NCBI RefSeq assembly: GCF_024347395.1
Contig: NZ_AP025472.1
Location: 62,001-126,000, forward strand
DNA: 64,000 bases
Direction of reading: 5' to 3'
Origin: Vibrio cortegadensis
Lineage (GTDB): Bacteria > Pseudomonadota > Gammaproteobacteria > Enterobacterales > Vibrionaceae
A model generated the notes under the pieces. The model saw only the letters and a list, made by a program, of their open reading frames with translations, did not search any database and was not told the DNA's origin. Below, piece by piece: positions 51,419 through 60,986 of the stretch (position 1 is the stretch's first letter; every line of letters begins with the position of its first letter). The position numbers and the translations under genes are program-made.

Positions 51419-52920
51419 TGGTTGATATGTTGGATACGGCGCCAGCTTATCGTCGTCTACCTTTTAGTTTCGCCAACCGATTTAAACTGGTATTGGAGTA
51501 CGCTCACCCTGAGCGTCCCCCGATCTTGTTTTATGTCGCGCCAATCAAGGCGGCGGCATTAATGGAAGTTCGTCGAGTGCTAAAAGGGGCTTTTACGCCT
51601 GAAGCGATTTCAGAAGAGCTGTTTGAAAAAAAACTGACCGATGCCTATCAACGTGATTCGTCGGAAGCGCGTCAGTTAATGGAAGATATCGGAGCCGATA
51701 ACGATGATTTCTTCTCTCTTGCGGAAGAACTACCACAAGATGAAGACCTACTTGAGTCGGAAGACGACGCACCTATCATTAAATTGATCAACGCCATGCT
51801 TGGTGAGGCGATCAAAGAGGGTGCTTCTGATATTCATATTGAGACATTCGAAAAAACCTTATCGATTCGCTTCCGTATCGATGGTGTGTTGCGCGACGTT
51901 CTAGCGCCAAGCCGTAAACTCTCACCACTGTTGGTGTCGAGGGTTAAAGTGATGGCGAAGTTGGATATTGCAGAAAAGCGTGTTCCACAAGATGGTCGTA
52001 TTTCGTTGCGAATCGGTGGTCGAGCGGTGGATGTGCGTGTTTCGACTATGCCATCGTCACACGGTGAGCGTGTGGTAATGCGTCTTTTAGACAAAAACGC
52101 GACCCGCTTAGATCTACACAGTTTAGGCATGACAGCCGAAAATCATGAAAACTTCCGCCGTTTGATCAAACGTCCTCACGGTATTATTTTGGTGACGGGC
52201 CCGACGGGTTCAGGTAAATCAACCACCTTGTATGCGGGCTTGCAAGAGCTGAATAGCAACGAGCGAAATATCCTCACGGTTGAAGACCCGATTGAATTTG
52301 ATATCGACGGTATTGGCCAAACTCAAGTTAACCCAAAAGTGGATATGACGTTTGCGCGTGGTTTACGTGCCATTCTTCGTCAAGATCCCGATGTGGTGAT
52401 GGTCGGGGAAATTCGTGACCTAGAGACGGCGCAAATTGCGGTTCAAGCATCATTAACGGGTCACTTAGTGATGTCGACATTGCACACGAATACCGCTGTT
52501 GGTGCGATTACTCGTCTGCGTGATATGGGGATCGAACCTTTCCTCATCTCGTCATCATTATTGGGAGTATTGGCTCAACGCTTAGTGAGAACATTATGTT
52601 CAGACTGCAAAGTGCCTTACCAAGCCGATAATGAGCAGAAAAAACTGTTTAATCTCGGCAGTGACCAAGAGTTGGTGCTGTACAAAGCTCATGGTTGTGA
52701 GCAGTGTAATAACAAAGGCTACCGTGGCCGAACGGGTATCCATGAACTTCTAATGATAGATGAATCCGTCCAAGAATTGATTCATGGCGAAGCGGGTGAA
52801 CAAGCGATTGATAAATGCATCCGATCTAAAACGCCAAGTATTCGTGATGATGGTTTAGCGAAAGTGAAACGTGGCATAACCTCGCTTGAAGAAGTTATGC
52901 GAGTGACTAAGGAAGCATAA
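51418..52920 (+). CDS. epsE: Type II secretion ATPase
   Basis: EpsE is the cytoplasmic hexameric ATPase powering pseudopilus growth. The 500-residue protein has an N-terminal EpsL-binding domain, Walker A GPTGSGKST (about 262), the Asp box, Walker B with VMVGEIRDLETA, the His box MSTLHTNTA and a four-cysteine zinc site (CSDC about 394 and CEQC about 426). All catalytic motifs are intact. Start and stop overlap the neighbours by single bases. Confidence 0.98.
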   Translation: MVDMLDTAPAYRRLPFSFANRFKLVLEYAHPERPPILFYVAPIKAAALMEVRRVLKGAFTPEAISEELFEKKLTDAYQRDSSEARQLMEDIGADNDDFFSLAEELPQDEDLLESEDDAPIIKLINAMLGEAIKEGASDIHIETFEKTLSIRFRIDGVLRDVLAPSRKLSPLLVSRVKVMAKLDIAEKRVPQDGRISLRIGGRAVDVRVSTMPSSHGERVVMRLLDKNATRLDLHSLGMTAENHENFRRLIKRPHGIILVTGPTGSGKSTTLYAGLQELNSNERNILTVEDPIEFDIDGIGQTQVNPKVDMTFARGLRAILRQDPDVVMVGEIRDLETAQIAVQASLTGHLVMSTLHTNTAVGAITRLRDMGIEPFLISSSLLGVLAQRLVRTLCSDCKVPYQADNEQKKLFNLGSDQELVLYKAHGCEQCNNKGYRGRTGIHELLMIDESVQELIHGEAGEQAIDKCIRSKTPSIRDDGLAKVKRGITSLEEVMRVTKEA

Positions 52921-54146
52921 TGGCGGCGTTTGAATACAAAGCCTTAAACGAAAAAGGCAGACAGAAAAAAGGGGTTATCGAAGGTGATAATGCTCGTCAA
53001 GTTCGCCAGCGTTTAAAAGAGCAAGGCTTAGTCCCGATTGAAGTCGTGGAAACACAGACCAAAGCGAAAGCCGATAAAGCCAGTGGTAAATCTTCAGGTT
53101 TTAAGCGTGGCATCAGTACGCCTGATCTCGCTTTGATTACGCGTCAGTTATCGACATTAGTACAATCAGGCATGCCACTTGAAGAGTGCTTAAAAGCCGT
53201 TTCTGAGCAGTCTGAAAAACCACGAATTCGCACCATGATGGCCGCTATTCGCTCAAAGGTGACGGAAGGTTACACGTTGGCAGACAGTTTTGCGGATTAT
53301 CCGCATATTTTTGATGAACTGTTTCGTTCAATGGTTGCTGCGGGTGAAAAATCTGGTCATTTAGATGGCGTTTTGGAGCGACTTGCCGACTATGCTGAAA
53401 ACCGCCAAAAGATGCGTTCTAAGTTGCAACAAGCGATGATCTATCCGGTTGTGCTTGTCGTCTTCGCCGTGGTGATTGTGTCATTTTTGCTGGCAAGCGT
53501 GGTGCCAAAAATCGTCGAACCTATTTTGCAGATGGGTCAAGAGCTGCCTCAATCCACTCAAATACTGCTAGCATCCAGCGAATTTATTCAAAACTGGGGG
53601 CTGATGTTGCTCTTTGTGGTCGTGGTCAGCATATATCTTTGCAAGCTTGCCTTGAGTAAACCTAGCATTCGTCTGAGTTGGGATAGAAAAATCCTCTCGA
53701 TGCCGCTGATCGGAAAGATCTCGAAAGGATTAAACACCTCCCGCTTTGCTCATACATTATCGATTTGTACGTCGAGTGCGATCCCTATTCTGGAAGGGAT
53801 GAAAGTGGCAGTGGATGTGATGTCGAATCAGTATGTGAAAAATCAAGTCACGGCCGCAGCCGATAATGTGCGCGAAGGTTCGAGTTTGCGTAAAGCCCTT
53901 GAACAAACCAAATTGTTCCCACCAATGATGCTGCATATGATCGCCAGTGGTGAACAAAGTGGTCAGTTGGAGCAGATGCTGACACGAGCGGCGAACACGC
54001 AAGATCAAAACTTTGAATCTACCGTCAATATCGCGTTGGGTATTTTTACCCCTGCACTGATCGCGTTAATGGCGAGTTTGGTGCTGTTTATTGTGATGGC
54101 AACCTTGATGCCAATGCTGGAAATGAATAACTTAATTAGTGGGTAG
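52920..54146 (+). CDS. epsF: Type II secretion inner-membrane platform protein
   Basis: EpsF is the polytopic core of the inner-membrane platform. The 408-residue protein has two T2SSF domains (about 70-195 and 275-395) and three membrane helices (PVVLVVFAVVIVSFLLASVV, WGLMLLFVVVVSIYL and the last near the C-terminus). It starts at the ATG overlapping the epsE stop (TAATG). The 104 bp to epsG is the longest gap in the operon. Confidence 0.97.
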   Translation: MAAFEYKALNEKGRQKKGVIEGDNARQVRQRLKEQGLVPIEVVETQTKAKADKASGKSSGFKRGISTPDLALITRQLSTLVQSGMPLEECLKAVSEQSEKPRIRTMMAAIRSKVTEGYTLADSFADYPHIFDELFRSMVAAGEKSGHLDGVLERLADYAENRQKMRSKLQQAMIYPVVLVVFAVVIVSFLLASVVPKIVEPILQMGQELPQSTQILLASSEFIQNWGLMLLFVVVVSIYLCKLALSKPSIRLSWDRKILSMPLIGKISKGLNTSRFAHTLSICTSSAIPILEGMKVAVDVMSNQYVKNQVTAAADNVREGSSLRKALEQTKLFPPMMLHMIASGEQSGQLEQMLTRAANTQDQNFESTVNIALGIFTPALIALMASLVLFIVMATLMPMLEMNNLISG

Positions 54147-54250
54147 TGTCGTCAATATACGCAGTCAATTTTACACACTATTAATATAATGCATCGTCAA
54201 TTTTAGAGCTGTCTTGTCAGCAATTAGAGAATTTTAGTTCGGAGAGAAAC

Positions 54251-54694
54251 ATGAAAAATAGAATGAAAAAACAAGCGGGCTTTACACTGTTAGAAGTCAT
54301 GGTTGTGGTGGTTATCTTAGGCGTACTCGCAAGTTTTGTTGTTCCGAACTTGTTAGGTAACAAAGAGAAAGCCGACCAACAGAAAGCCGTGACCGATATT
54401 ATCGCGTTAGAAAATGCGTTAGATATGTATAAGCTAGATAACAGCGTTTACCCAACAACAGACCAAGGCTTAGAAGCGTTGGTCACCAAACCAAGCAGCC
54501 CTGAGCCACGTAATTACCGTGACAATGGTTACATCAAGCGTCTTCCAAATGACCCATGGGGCAACGAGTACCAATACCTTAGCCCTGGTGATAACGGTAA
54601 TATTGATATCTTTACGCTTGGTGCTGATGGTCAAGAAGGTGGTGAAGATATTTCAGCCGATATTGGCAACTGGAACATTCAGGACTTTCAATAA
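54251..54694 (+). CDS. epsG: Type II secretion major pseudopilin
   Basis: EpsG is the main subunit of the periplasmic pseudopilus. The 147-residue prepilin has a short positively charged leader cut by the prepilin peptidase after glycine (KQAG / FTLLEVMVVVVILGV), a conserved Glu5 and a C-terminal calcium-site region (PWGNEYQYLSPG ... DIFTLGADGQEGGE). The ATG follows GGAGAG. The prepilin peptidase itself is not in this window. Confidence 0.98.
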   Translation: MKNRMKKQAGFTLLEVMVVVVILGVLASFVVPNLLGNKEKADQQKAVTDIIALENALDMYKLDNSVYPTTDQGLEALVTKPSSPEPRNYRDNGYIKRLPNDPWGNEYQYLSPGDNGNIDIFTLGADGQEGGEDISADIGNWNIQDFQ

Positions 54695-54782
54695 GAGATA
54701 GCGTGGGTAGCGATTTCGCTGCCCATTTTACTCTTATGAGCCCCGATCAATATCAAGTGATACGGCGGTTATATAACATAGT

Positions 54783-55400
54783 ATGACAATCAAACGAGCC
54801 ACAGGCTTTACCCTCATTGAGATTATGCTGGTATTGGTACTACTTTCCGTTAGTGCCGTAGCGGTGATCGCGACGCTGCCTGATAATAGTGATGATCTTA
54901 GTAAAAAACAGGCTCAACGCTTTTATCAGCGCTTCATGTTACTCAATGAAGAAGCAGTGCTAAGCGGTAAAGATTTTGGTATTCGAGTTGATGAGAGTAA
55001 GTCTACTTATGTTTACCTCACGCTGGCGGCTGATGGTTGGCAAGAGCTTGAGATGGACCGAATTCCAGCAGTGACAGAGTTAGATGAAAGTATCGCACTT
55101 CAGCTAACCTTGGGCGGTGGTGCGTGGGGAAGTGATGACCGACTTTTTGAGCCGAGCAACTTATTTGATGAGAACATGTTCGGCGGAGATACCCAATCTG
55201 ACAATCTCTTCGCTGATGAAAAGAAGAAAAAACCTCAAAAACCACCACAACTCTTTTTACTCTCAAGTGGTGAACTGACTCCGTTTGTTTTAGCGATTTA
55301 TCCCAACGTTGGAGATGCTGCTCAAGATGGTTGGCGTATTTCCGTGAAAGAGACGGGAGCGGTGCATCTACTCACCCCTGGAGAGAGCGATGAAGAATAA
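54783..55400 (+). CDS. epsH: Type II secretion minor pseudopilin H
   Basis: A 205-residue prepilin with leader and cleavage site (RATG / FTLIEIMLVLVLLS). The globular domain has an unusually polar insertion around residues 115-155 rich in D/N then K (FADEKKKKPQKPPQ), probably an exposed loop. EpsH belongs to the pseudopilus tip or shaft. The ATG overlaps nothing upstream; the end overlaps the epsI start by 11 bp. Confidence 0.95.
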   Translation: MTIKRATGFTLIEIMLVLVLLSVSAVAVIATLPDNSDDLSKKQAQRFYQRFMLLNEEAVLSGKDFGIRVDESKSTYVYLTLAADGWQELEMDRIPAVTELDESIALQLTLGGGAWGSDDRLFEPSNLFDENMFGGDTQSDNLFADEKKKKPQKPPQLFLLSSGELTPFVLAIYPNVGDAAQDGWRISVKETGAVHLLTPGESDEE

Positions 55401-55749
55401 CCGAACTCGTGGGATGACGTTGTTAGAAGTGCTGGTGGCACTCGCGATTTTTGCGACCGCAGCCATAAGCGTGATTCGATCGGTGACTCAGCATATTAAT
55501 ACTGTCAGCTATCTAGAAGAGAAGATGTTCGCAGGAATGGTGGTTGATAACCAGATGGCGAAAGTACTGCTGAGCACTGATAAGTTAAAAGCTCAGAAAG
55601 GCGAAGCTGAAATGGCAGGTAGAACTTGGTATTGGAAAGTAACGCCGGTTAACACCAGTGGCGACTTACTCAAGGCGTTTGATGTGAGTGCTTCATTAGA
55701 GAAAGGCGGAAGCCCATTATCGACGGTGAGAAGTTATGTGGTTAAATAA
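55390..55749 (+). CDS. epsI: Type II secretion minor pseudopilin I
   Basis: A 119-residue prepilin of the tip complex with EpsJ and EpsK. Leader and cleavage are RTRG / MTLLEVLVALAIFATAA; the position after the cleavage glycine is Met, typical of the I subunit, and Glu5 is present. It overlaps epsH by 11 bp and epsJ by 14 bp. Confidence 0.96.
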   Translation: MKNNRTRGMTLLEVLVALAIFATAAISVIRSVTQHINTVSYLEEKMFAGMVVDNQMAKVLLSTDKLKAQKGEAEMAGRTWYWKVTPVNTSGDLLKAFDVSASLEKGGSPLSTVRSYVVK

Positions 55750-56455
55750 ACGATCCTCAAACCGCTCAACCGCGAGTTCATCCATCAAATCTTCAGGCTT
55801 TACCCTGATTGAAGTTTTGGTGTCGATAGCCATTTTCTCTACCTTAAGTCTTGCGGCTTATCAGGTGGTGAATCAAATACAGCGCAGTAATGAAGTCTCT
55901 TTAGAGCGCAGCACTCGAATTAATGAACTTCAACGTTCACTGGTCATGATGGACAGTGATTTTCGTCAAATGGCGTTGAGGCAGTTCCGTACTGATGGCG
56001 AAGAGCCGACATCTGCCCTTCTTCAGTGGCAAGAGTACCTGTTGGACTCTGACGCGAAAGGGGTCATGTTTACTCGTTTGGGTTGGCATAACCCACAACA
56101 GCAATTTCCTCGTGGGGAAGTGACTAAAGTCGGCTATCGATTAAAAGAATCCACCCTTGAGCGTGTTTGGTGGCGTTATCCCGATACACCAGCAGGGCAA
56201 GCTGGCGTGGTGACACCGCTGCTGACTCAAGTGGAAAGTTTAGATTTACGTTTTTACGATGGAAAAAGCTGGCAGAAACAGTGGCAGAGTAAACTCTCTC
56301 TACCCAAAGCCGTTTCTGTGGTGCTAACTCTTGAAGATTTTGGCGAAATTGAGCGGATTTACCTCACGTCGGGCGGAAGCATTAAGCTTCAAGATAATGC
56401 TAATTCTCAGGATTCGAGCAGCAGTTCTCAAGTGAGTGGTGGCAACAATGGTTAA
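55736..56455 (+). CDS. epsJ: Type II secretion minor pseudopilin J
   Basis: A 239-residue prepilin with a longer-than-usual leader (about 21 residues, SSIKSSG / FTLIEVLVSIAIFSTLS). Glu5 is present. The C-terminal tail is serine/asparagine rich. EpsJ is part of the tip heterotrimer. The ATG at 55736 lies in the end of epsI. A later start is possible but no better ribosome-binding site is seen. Confidence 0.95.
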   Translation: MWLNKRSSNRSTASSSIKSSGFTLIEVLVSIAIFSTLSLAAYQVVNQIQRSNEVSLERSTRINELQRSLVMMDSDFRQMALRQFRTDGEEPTSALLQWQEYLLDSDAKGVMFTRLGWHNPQQQFPRGEVTKVGYRLKESTLERVWWRYPDTPAGQAGVVTPLLTQVESLDLRFYDGKSWQKQWQSKLSLPKAVSVVLTLEDFGEIERIYLTSGGSIKLQDNANSQDSSSSSQVSGGNNG

Positions 56456-57500
56456 TACCTCTCGTGTGAAGCTGAAAGCGCTCAATCAACCAAGACGCCG
56501 ACAAACGGGTGTCGCGTTGATCGTGGTTTTGATGTTACTAGCCATCATGGCTTCCATCGCAGCCAGCATGTCTGAGCGTCTGTTTGTGCAATTTCAGCGT
56601 GCCGGAAATCAGGTGAATTACCAGCAAGCCTATTGGTACAGTTTAGGGGTTGAATCGTTAGCAAAAGTGGCGATTGAACAGAGTTACAAAGACAGTGATA
56701 CCGTGAACCTTAACCAAGGTTGGGCGTTAGAAGAACAAGTGTATCCACTTGATTATGGACAAGTATCTGGGCGAATTCTTGATCGCCAAGCCTGTTTTAA
56801 TTTGAATGCATTAGCTCAAGTAAAAGCGAATCTTTCGTCTACGGATCGTCCATATTTAGTTAAAGTATTGCAACGGTTGTTAGAGGAATCTGATGTTGAA
56901 AATTATTCAGCAGAGGTCATCTCGGATTCGGTGTGGGAATTTGTCGACAGCGATACCAATGTGACCTCCTCTTCTGGTGTAGAAGACAGTACTTATGAAG
57001 CGTTGAAACCCTCGTATCTCTCGCCGAATAGTTTAATGGCAGATAGCAGTGAATTGCGAGCGGTGTACCAAGTTAAAGGTGACGTGGTTCAGAACGTCGA
57101 TAATCTCGTGTGCGCTCTACCAACCGACAATTGGCGTTTAAATGTGAATACACTCGCGCCGGAGCAGGCCACGCTTTTAGTCGCAATGTTTGATCCTGAA
57201 CTCAGTGAGTCGAATGCTAAAGACTTGATCGAAAGCCGTCCTTTTGATGGTTGGGCAAGTGTGGATGAATTTATGGCAGAGGCCGATATTGCCGCTGTTA
57301 ATGAGAAAACAAAAAAGCAGGCAAAATCTTACTTAAGTGTAGATAGTGCTTATTTTGAATTGGATGCACAAATTTTAGTGGATGATTCGCGGGTGCGGAT
57401 CCGAAGCCTTTTGTACAGCGATAATCGGAAAACTGTGACGGTAGTACGCCGTCGTTTTGGAGGGATCAGTGAGCGAGTTTCTGACCGTTCGGCTGAGTAG
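56448..57500 (+). CDS. epsK: Type II secretion minor pseudopilin K
   Basis: EpsK is the large tip pseudopilin that lacks Glu5 in this family. The 350-residue protein has leader RRQTG / VALIVVLMLLAIMASIAAS and a large alpha-domain (LNLNALAQVKANL region) inserted in the pilin fold. I start at the ATG 8 bp inside epsJ; the frame reaches a GTG at 56436. It overlaps epsL by 32 bp. Confidence 0.95.
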   Translation: MVNTSRVKLKALNQPRRRQTGVALIVVLMLLAIMASIAASMSERLFVQFQRAGNQVNYQQAYWYSLGVESLAKVAIEQSYKDSDTVNLNQGWALEEQVYPLDYGQVSGRILDRQACFNLNALAQVKANLSSTDRPYLVKVLQRLLEESDVENYSAEVISDSVWEFVDSDTNVTSSSGVEDSTYEALKPSYLSPNSLMADSSELRAVYQVKGDVVQNVDNLVCALPTDNWRLNVNTLAPEQATLLVAMFDPELSESNAKDLIESRPFDGWASVDEFMAEADIAAVNEKTKKQAKSYLSVDSAYFELDAQILVDDSRVRIRSLLYSDNRKTVTVVRRRFGGISERVSDRSAE

Positions 57501-58707
57501 CGAACATAATGTACCGATCCAATGGCTTGTTTGGTCTACAAACCAAAGTGAAGTGATTGCGAGTGGCCAGTTAGACAGTTATTTACAATTAGAAGAGCTG
57601 GTGCCTTATGCACAGCAGAGAACCACGATCGTCTTACTGTCGAGCAGCGATGTGGTTATGACGACGGTTGATATTCCGGCAGGCGCGGCGCGTCAGTTTG
57701 AAAGTATGTTGCCTTATTTGGTGGAAGATGAGATCGCTCAAGATGCCGATGAGCTGCATTTTAGTGTCTTAGAGAAATCAGGTCAGAAAGCGTCAGTTTG
57801 TGGGGTTGATCAGAATTGGCTCAGCCAAATATTAGGTCAATTCAAACAGCTTGGTATTGAGATCAAAAAAGTCTTACCGGATGGATTAGCACTGCCAGTC
57901 GTAGACAAAGGTATGAGTGCGGTGCAGGTTGGTCAGCAGTGGTTGATGCGCAAAAATGCTTATCAAGCGGTGGCGGTTGATCAAGATTGGCTTCCACTGT
58001 TCTGCCAGTCAGATTGGTTTTTAGGATCGGAAGCGGATACTGAAGGTGCTGCTGAGCAAAGTATACAGTGCTACAGCGAACTGCCCGACGAATCCGTGTT
58101 AGTTGGCTCAACCTGTAAGTGGGAGCAGCAGCCAGCAACGCTTGTGATGCAGATCCTCGCGCAAGAGGCGATAGCCAGCTCTATCAACTTATTAACGGGC
58201 CACTTTAAACCCAAGTCATCATTACTGAAATACTGGAAAACGTGGCAAAAAGTCGCGATTGCTAGCACCTTTTTGATCGCCGTTTTAGCTACGCAGCAAG
58301 TGTTACTCGTTAATCAGTATGAAGCTCAGGTGAAAGCTTATCGCGCCGAAAGTGAACGCATTTTCCGTAGCGTGTTCCCTGATAAAAGAAAGATCCCAAC
58401 GGTGAGTTACCTAAAGCGTCAAATGACGACTGAGCAGCAACGCTTGTCTGGTTCTGGCCAAGCGGATTCCATGCTTACATGGATAAACCTACTGCCTAAA
58501 ACGTTGGGGACCATCTCTAGTATTGAGTTGCAAAGCTTAAAATATGATGGCAATCGTGGCGAAGTTCGCCTCCAAGCAAGCGGTGCCGATTTCCAAAATT
58601 TTGAACAAGCACGAGTTAAGTTGTCTGAACAATTTAATGTTGAACAAGGCCAACTGAATCGCACCGGTGATTCAGTGATGGGCAGTTTCGTCTTAAAGCG
58701 TAAGTGA
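57469..58707 (+). CDS. epsL: Type II secretion platform protein L
   Basis: EpsL recruits the ATPase EpsE to the membrane. The 412-residue protein has a cytoplasmic actin-like domain (to about 245), one membrane helix (VAIASTFLIAVLATQQVLLV, about 262-281) and a periplasmic ferredoxin-like domain. The start is a GTG 5 nt after GGAGG, giving MSEFLTVRLSSE; an upstream TTG at 57457 overlaps that site and is unlikely. Confidence 0.96.
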   Translation: MSEFLTVRLSSEHNVPIQWLVWSTNQSEVIASGQLDSYLQLEELVPYAQQRTTIVLLSSSDVVMTTVDIPAGAARQFESMLPYLVEDEIAQDADELHFSVLEKSGQKASVCGVDQNWLSQILGQFKQLGIEIKKVLPDGLALPVVDKGMSAVQVGQQWLMRKNAYQAVAVDQDWLPLFCQSDWFLGSEADTEGAAEQSIQCYSELPDESVLVGSTCKWEQQPATLVMQILAQEAIASSINLLTGHFKPKSSLLKYWKTWQKVAIASTFLIAVLATQQVLLVNQYEAQVKAYRAESERIFRSVFPDKRKIPTVSYLKRQMTTEQQRLSGSGQADSMLTWINLLPKTLGTISSIELQSLKYDGNRGEVRLQASGADFQNFEQARVKLSEQFNVEQGQLNRTGDSVMGSFVLKRK

Positions 58708-58718
58708 GGGAGAAAACA

Positions 58719-59213
58719 GTGAAGAATTTACTTTCCTTACTACAAACGTGGTGGACTAGTATTAGCCAGCGTGAGCAGCGATTAGTGATTGGTTGCTCAG
58801 TGTTACTTACAATTGGCGTGATTTACTGGGGGCTGTTGCAACCATTGAATGTACGAGCGGAACAGGCTCAACTTCGTATCACCAGTGAGAAACAGCTGCT
58901 TAGTTGGGTAGAAAATAAAGCGGATGAAATCGTTGCGTTACGCAGTGCTGGCGGCATTAAAGTCTCTAATCAGCCACTTAACCAGATTATTTCTTCCTCG
59001 ACTCGAGGTTATAAAATTGAATTAATTCGGGTTCAACCTCGTAATGAAATGCTACAGGTTTGGATTAAACCTGTGCCTTTCAATCAGTTCCTCTCTTGGA
59101 TCGCTTATCTAAAAGATCAGAAAGGGGTTGAGGTTGAATTTATGGATATTGACCGCTCAGAAAAACCGGGTGTGATTGATGTGAATAGACTCCAATTTAA
59201 GCGAGGCAATTGA
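58719..59213 (+). CDS. epsM: Type II secretion platform protein M
   Basis: EpsM stabilises EpsL and shares its periplasmic fold. The 164-residue protein has one membrane helix (LVIGCSVLLTIGVIYWGLL, about 23-42) after a short basic N-terminus. I start at the GTG 7 nt after GGGAG (MKNLLSLLQTWW); the frame begins 15 bp earlier, overlapping the epsL stop. epsN follows with 1 bp between. Confidence 0.94.
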   Translation: MKNLLSLLQTWWTSISQREQRLVIGCSVLLTIGVIYWGLLQPLNVRAEQAQLRITSEKQLLSWVENKADEIVALRSAGGIKVSNQPLNQIISSSTRGYKIELIRVQPRNEMLQVWIKPVPFNQFLSWIAYLKDQKGVEVEFMDIDRSEKPGVIDVNRLQFKRGN

Positions 59214-59214
59214 A

Positions 59215-59979
59215 GTGAAACGCGGGATTCTTTATAGCGTCATATTTGTATTGGTATTCTCAGTCAGTTTGTTGGCTCATCTACCCATCTCTTTTGTACT
59301 GCAACACATGCCGAGCGTTCGAGGGCTTAAAATCGAAGGCGCTCAAGGTACGGTTTGGCAGGGTCGAGCGGATCAAGTGAGTTGGCAGAAGCGAAATTAT
59401 GGTGCTGCAAAATGGGATTTTCAATTAAGCCAACTATTCCAAGCGAAAGCTGAATTTGCCGTCCGCTTTGGACGTGGCAGTGATATTGGGCTGCATGGTA
59501 AAGGCATGGTTGGGTATGGTTTGTCGGGCCCTTATGCGGAGAGTGTTGTGGCGTCAATGCCAGCAGAGCAAGCATTAGCCTTATCTCCTATGCCAATTCC
59601 CGTTCCTGTGACTCTGAATGGTCAATTGGAGCTAACCATTAAGCAGATGACTTACGCGAGCCCTTGGTGCCAAGCGGGTGAAGGTTCACTGGCGTGGAGT
59701 AGTAGCAGTGTTGAATCGCCAATTGGAAGCCTTGATTTAGGGCCAGTGATTGCCGACTTTACTTGTGCGGATAGTAAGATCAGTGCGAAGGGTGGACAGC
59801 AGAGTTCCAATGTTAGCAGTGAATTTACCGGTGAGTTAACCCCTAACCGTCGTTATAGCAGCCAAGCGTGGTTTAAACCTGGCTCCGAATTCCCAGCGGC
59901 TATGAAGTCACAATTAAAATGGTTAGGTAATCCTGATGGACAAGGTAAGTATCAGTTTAACTACCAAGGCCGTTTTTAA
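59215..59979 (+). CDS. epsN: Type II secretion protein N
   Basis: A 254-residue inner-membrane protein with an N-terminal membrane helix (LYSVIFVLVFSVSLLAHL) and a periplasmic beta-rich domain of the GspN family, whose role in secretion is minor or unclear. The start is GTG, one base after epsM. It ends the 12-gene operon; a terminator lies about 105 bp downstream. Confidence 0.94.
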   Translation: MKRGILYSVIFVLVFSVSLLAHLPISFVLQHMPSVRGLKIEGAQGTVWQGRADQVSWQKRNYGAAKWDFQLSQLFQAKAEFAVRFGRGSDIGLHGKGMVGYGLSGPYAESVVASMPAEQALALSPMPIPVPVTLNGQLELTIKQMTYASPWCQAGEGSLAWSSSSVESPIGSLDLGPVIADFTCADSKISAKGGQQSSNVSSEFTGELTPNRRYSSQAWFKPGSEFPAAMKSQLKWLGNPDGQGKYQFNYQGRF

Positions 59980-60084
59980 GCGATGTTTCTCAGAATCTGG
60001 TTAGGTTAGCTGTCACTGGCTAGGTCTAGCTGAGACGGATTACGTTTCGCTGAAACTGAGCTGTGTATTGCTTCTGCACTTAAT

Positions 60085-60115
60085 AAAAATCCCTCGCACT
60101 TGTCGAGGGATTTTT
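60085..60115. terminator. Bidirectional terminator between epsN and cysQ
   Basis: Stem AAAAATCCCTCG / CGAGGGATTTTT with loop CACTTGT, A tract left and T tract right. It serves the eps operon and the convergent nudE-cysQ operon. Confidence 0.93.
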
Positions 60116-60146
60116 GTTTGCATGAATGCCAGTGAGTATGGAGTGA

Positions 60147-60974
60147 TTAATCTTTCACTTGCAGAATATTGTCCCAAGGTAGGGCTTCATCACCGATAAC
60201 AATAAAGTTAGGGTTCTCCAATGTATCTCTTTCGTTGTATGAGAGTGGATCCAGTAGGGTACTTAATATTCGGCCACCGGCCTCTTCAACGATGCATTGA
60301 GTCGCGGCGGTATCCCACTCTCCAGTCGGTCCTAAACGAAGGTAACAGTCTACAGCTCCTTCTGCGACTAAGCACGCTTTGAGTGCCGCAGAGCCGAGAG
60401 GGACAAGATCATAATTCCACTGAGCGCTCATGCGATTGGTGATGCAATTGATGTCTTGGCGACGGCTGATCGCGATGGCAATAGATTGCTGACTGCCTTC
60501 ATGCTTGTGAGTTTTAATCTTAACGCTCTCAGCCATGTCAGGGATTTTCCATGCCCCTTTCCCTTGATAGGCATAATAGGTGACACCAGACACTGGCGCA
60601 TATACTACACCCATCACCGGTTTGTTATTTTCGACAAGAGCGATGATGGTTGCGAAGTCACCACTACGAGCAATAAATTCTTGGGTGCCATCAAGAGGGT
60701 CAACCAACCAGTATCGATTCCATTGAGAGCGCTGTTCGAAGCTGATATCGGTATCTTCTTCAGAAAGAACCGGAATGTCTGGCGTGAGCTCGGTCAGTCG
60801 CTCCATGATCAATTTATGCGCGGCAAGATCGGCACTCGTTACTGGAGTTTCATCACTTTTAGTAAACGCTTCATACTGTTTGGATTCGTAGATATCTAGA
60901 ATCAACTGTCCAGCAGAACGAGCGACTTCAATGACTGATGGAATAAGATGAGACAAATCTTTTGTAATGGGCAT
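60147..60974 (-). CDS. cysQ: 3'(2'),5'-bisphosphate nucleotidase CysQ
   Basis: CysQ removes the 3'-phosphate from PAP, the by-product of sulfate assimilation. The 275-residue protein belongs to the inositol-monophosphatase superfamily with metal sites PVLSEEDTD (about 70), WLVDPLDGTQEFI (about 88) and GEWDTAATQCIVEEAGG (about 218). It is 12 bp downstream of nudE on the same strand, the same pairing found in many gammaproteobacteria. Confidence 0.95.
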   Translation of the reverse strand: MPITKDLSHLIPSVIEVARSAGQLILDIYESKQYEAFTKSDETPVTSADLAAHKLIMERLTELTPDIPVLSEEDTDISFEQRSQWNRYWLVDPLDGTQEFIARSGDFATIIALVENNKPVMGVVYAPVSGVTYYAYQGKGAWKIPDMAESVKIKTHKHEGSQQSIAIAISRRQDINCITNRMSAQWNYDLVPLGSAALKACLVAEGAVDCYLRLGPTGEWDTAATQCIVEEAGGRILSTLLDPLSYNERDTLENPNFIVIGDEALPWDNILQVKD

Positions 60975-60986
60975 AAACGTTCCTAT

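Noticed and set aside
48275..59979. Genomic-island origin of the eps operon
   Set aside because: Composition and codon use look like the neighbours, flanks are core genes, and no integrase, tRNA or flanking repeats are present.
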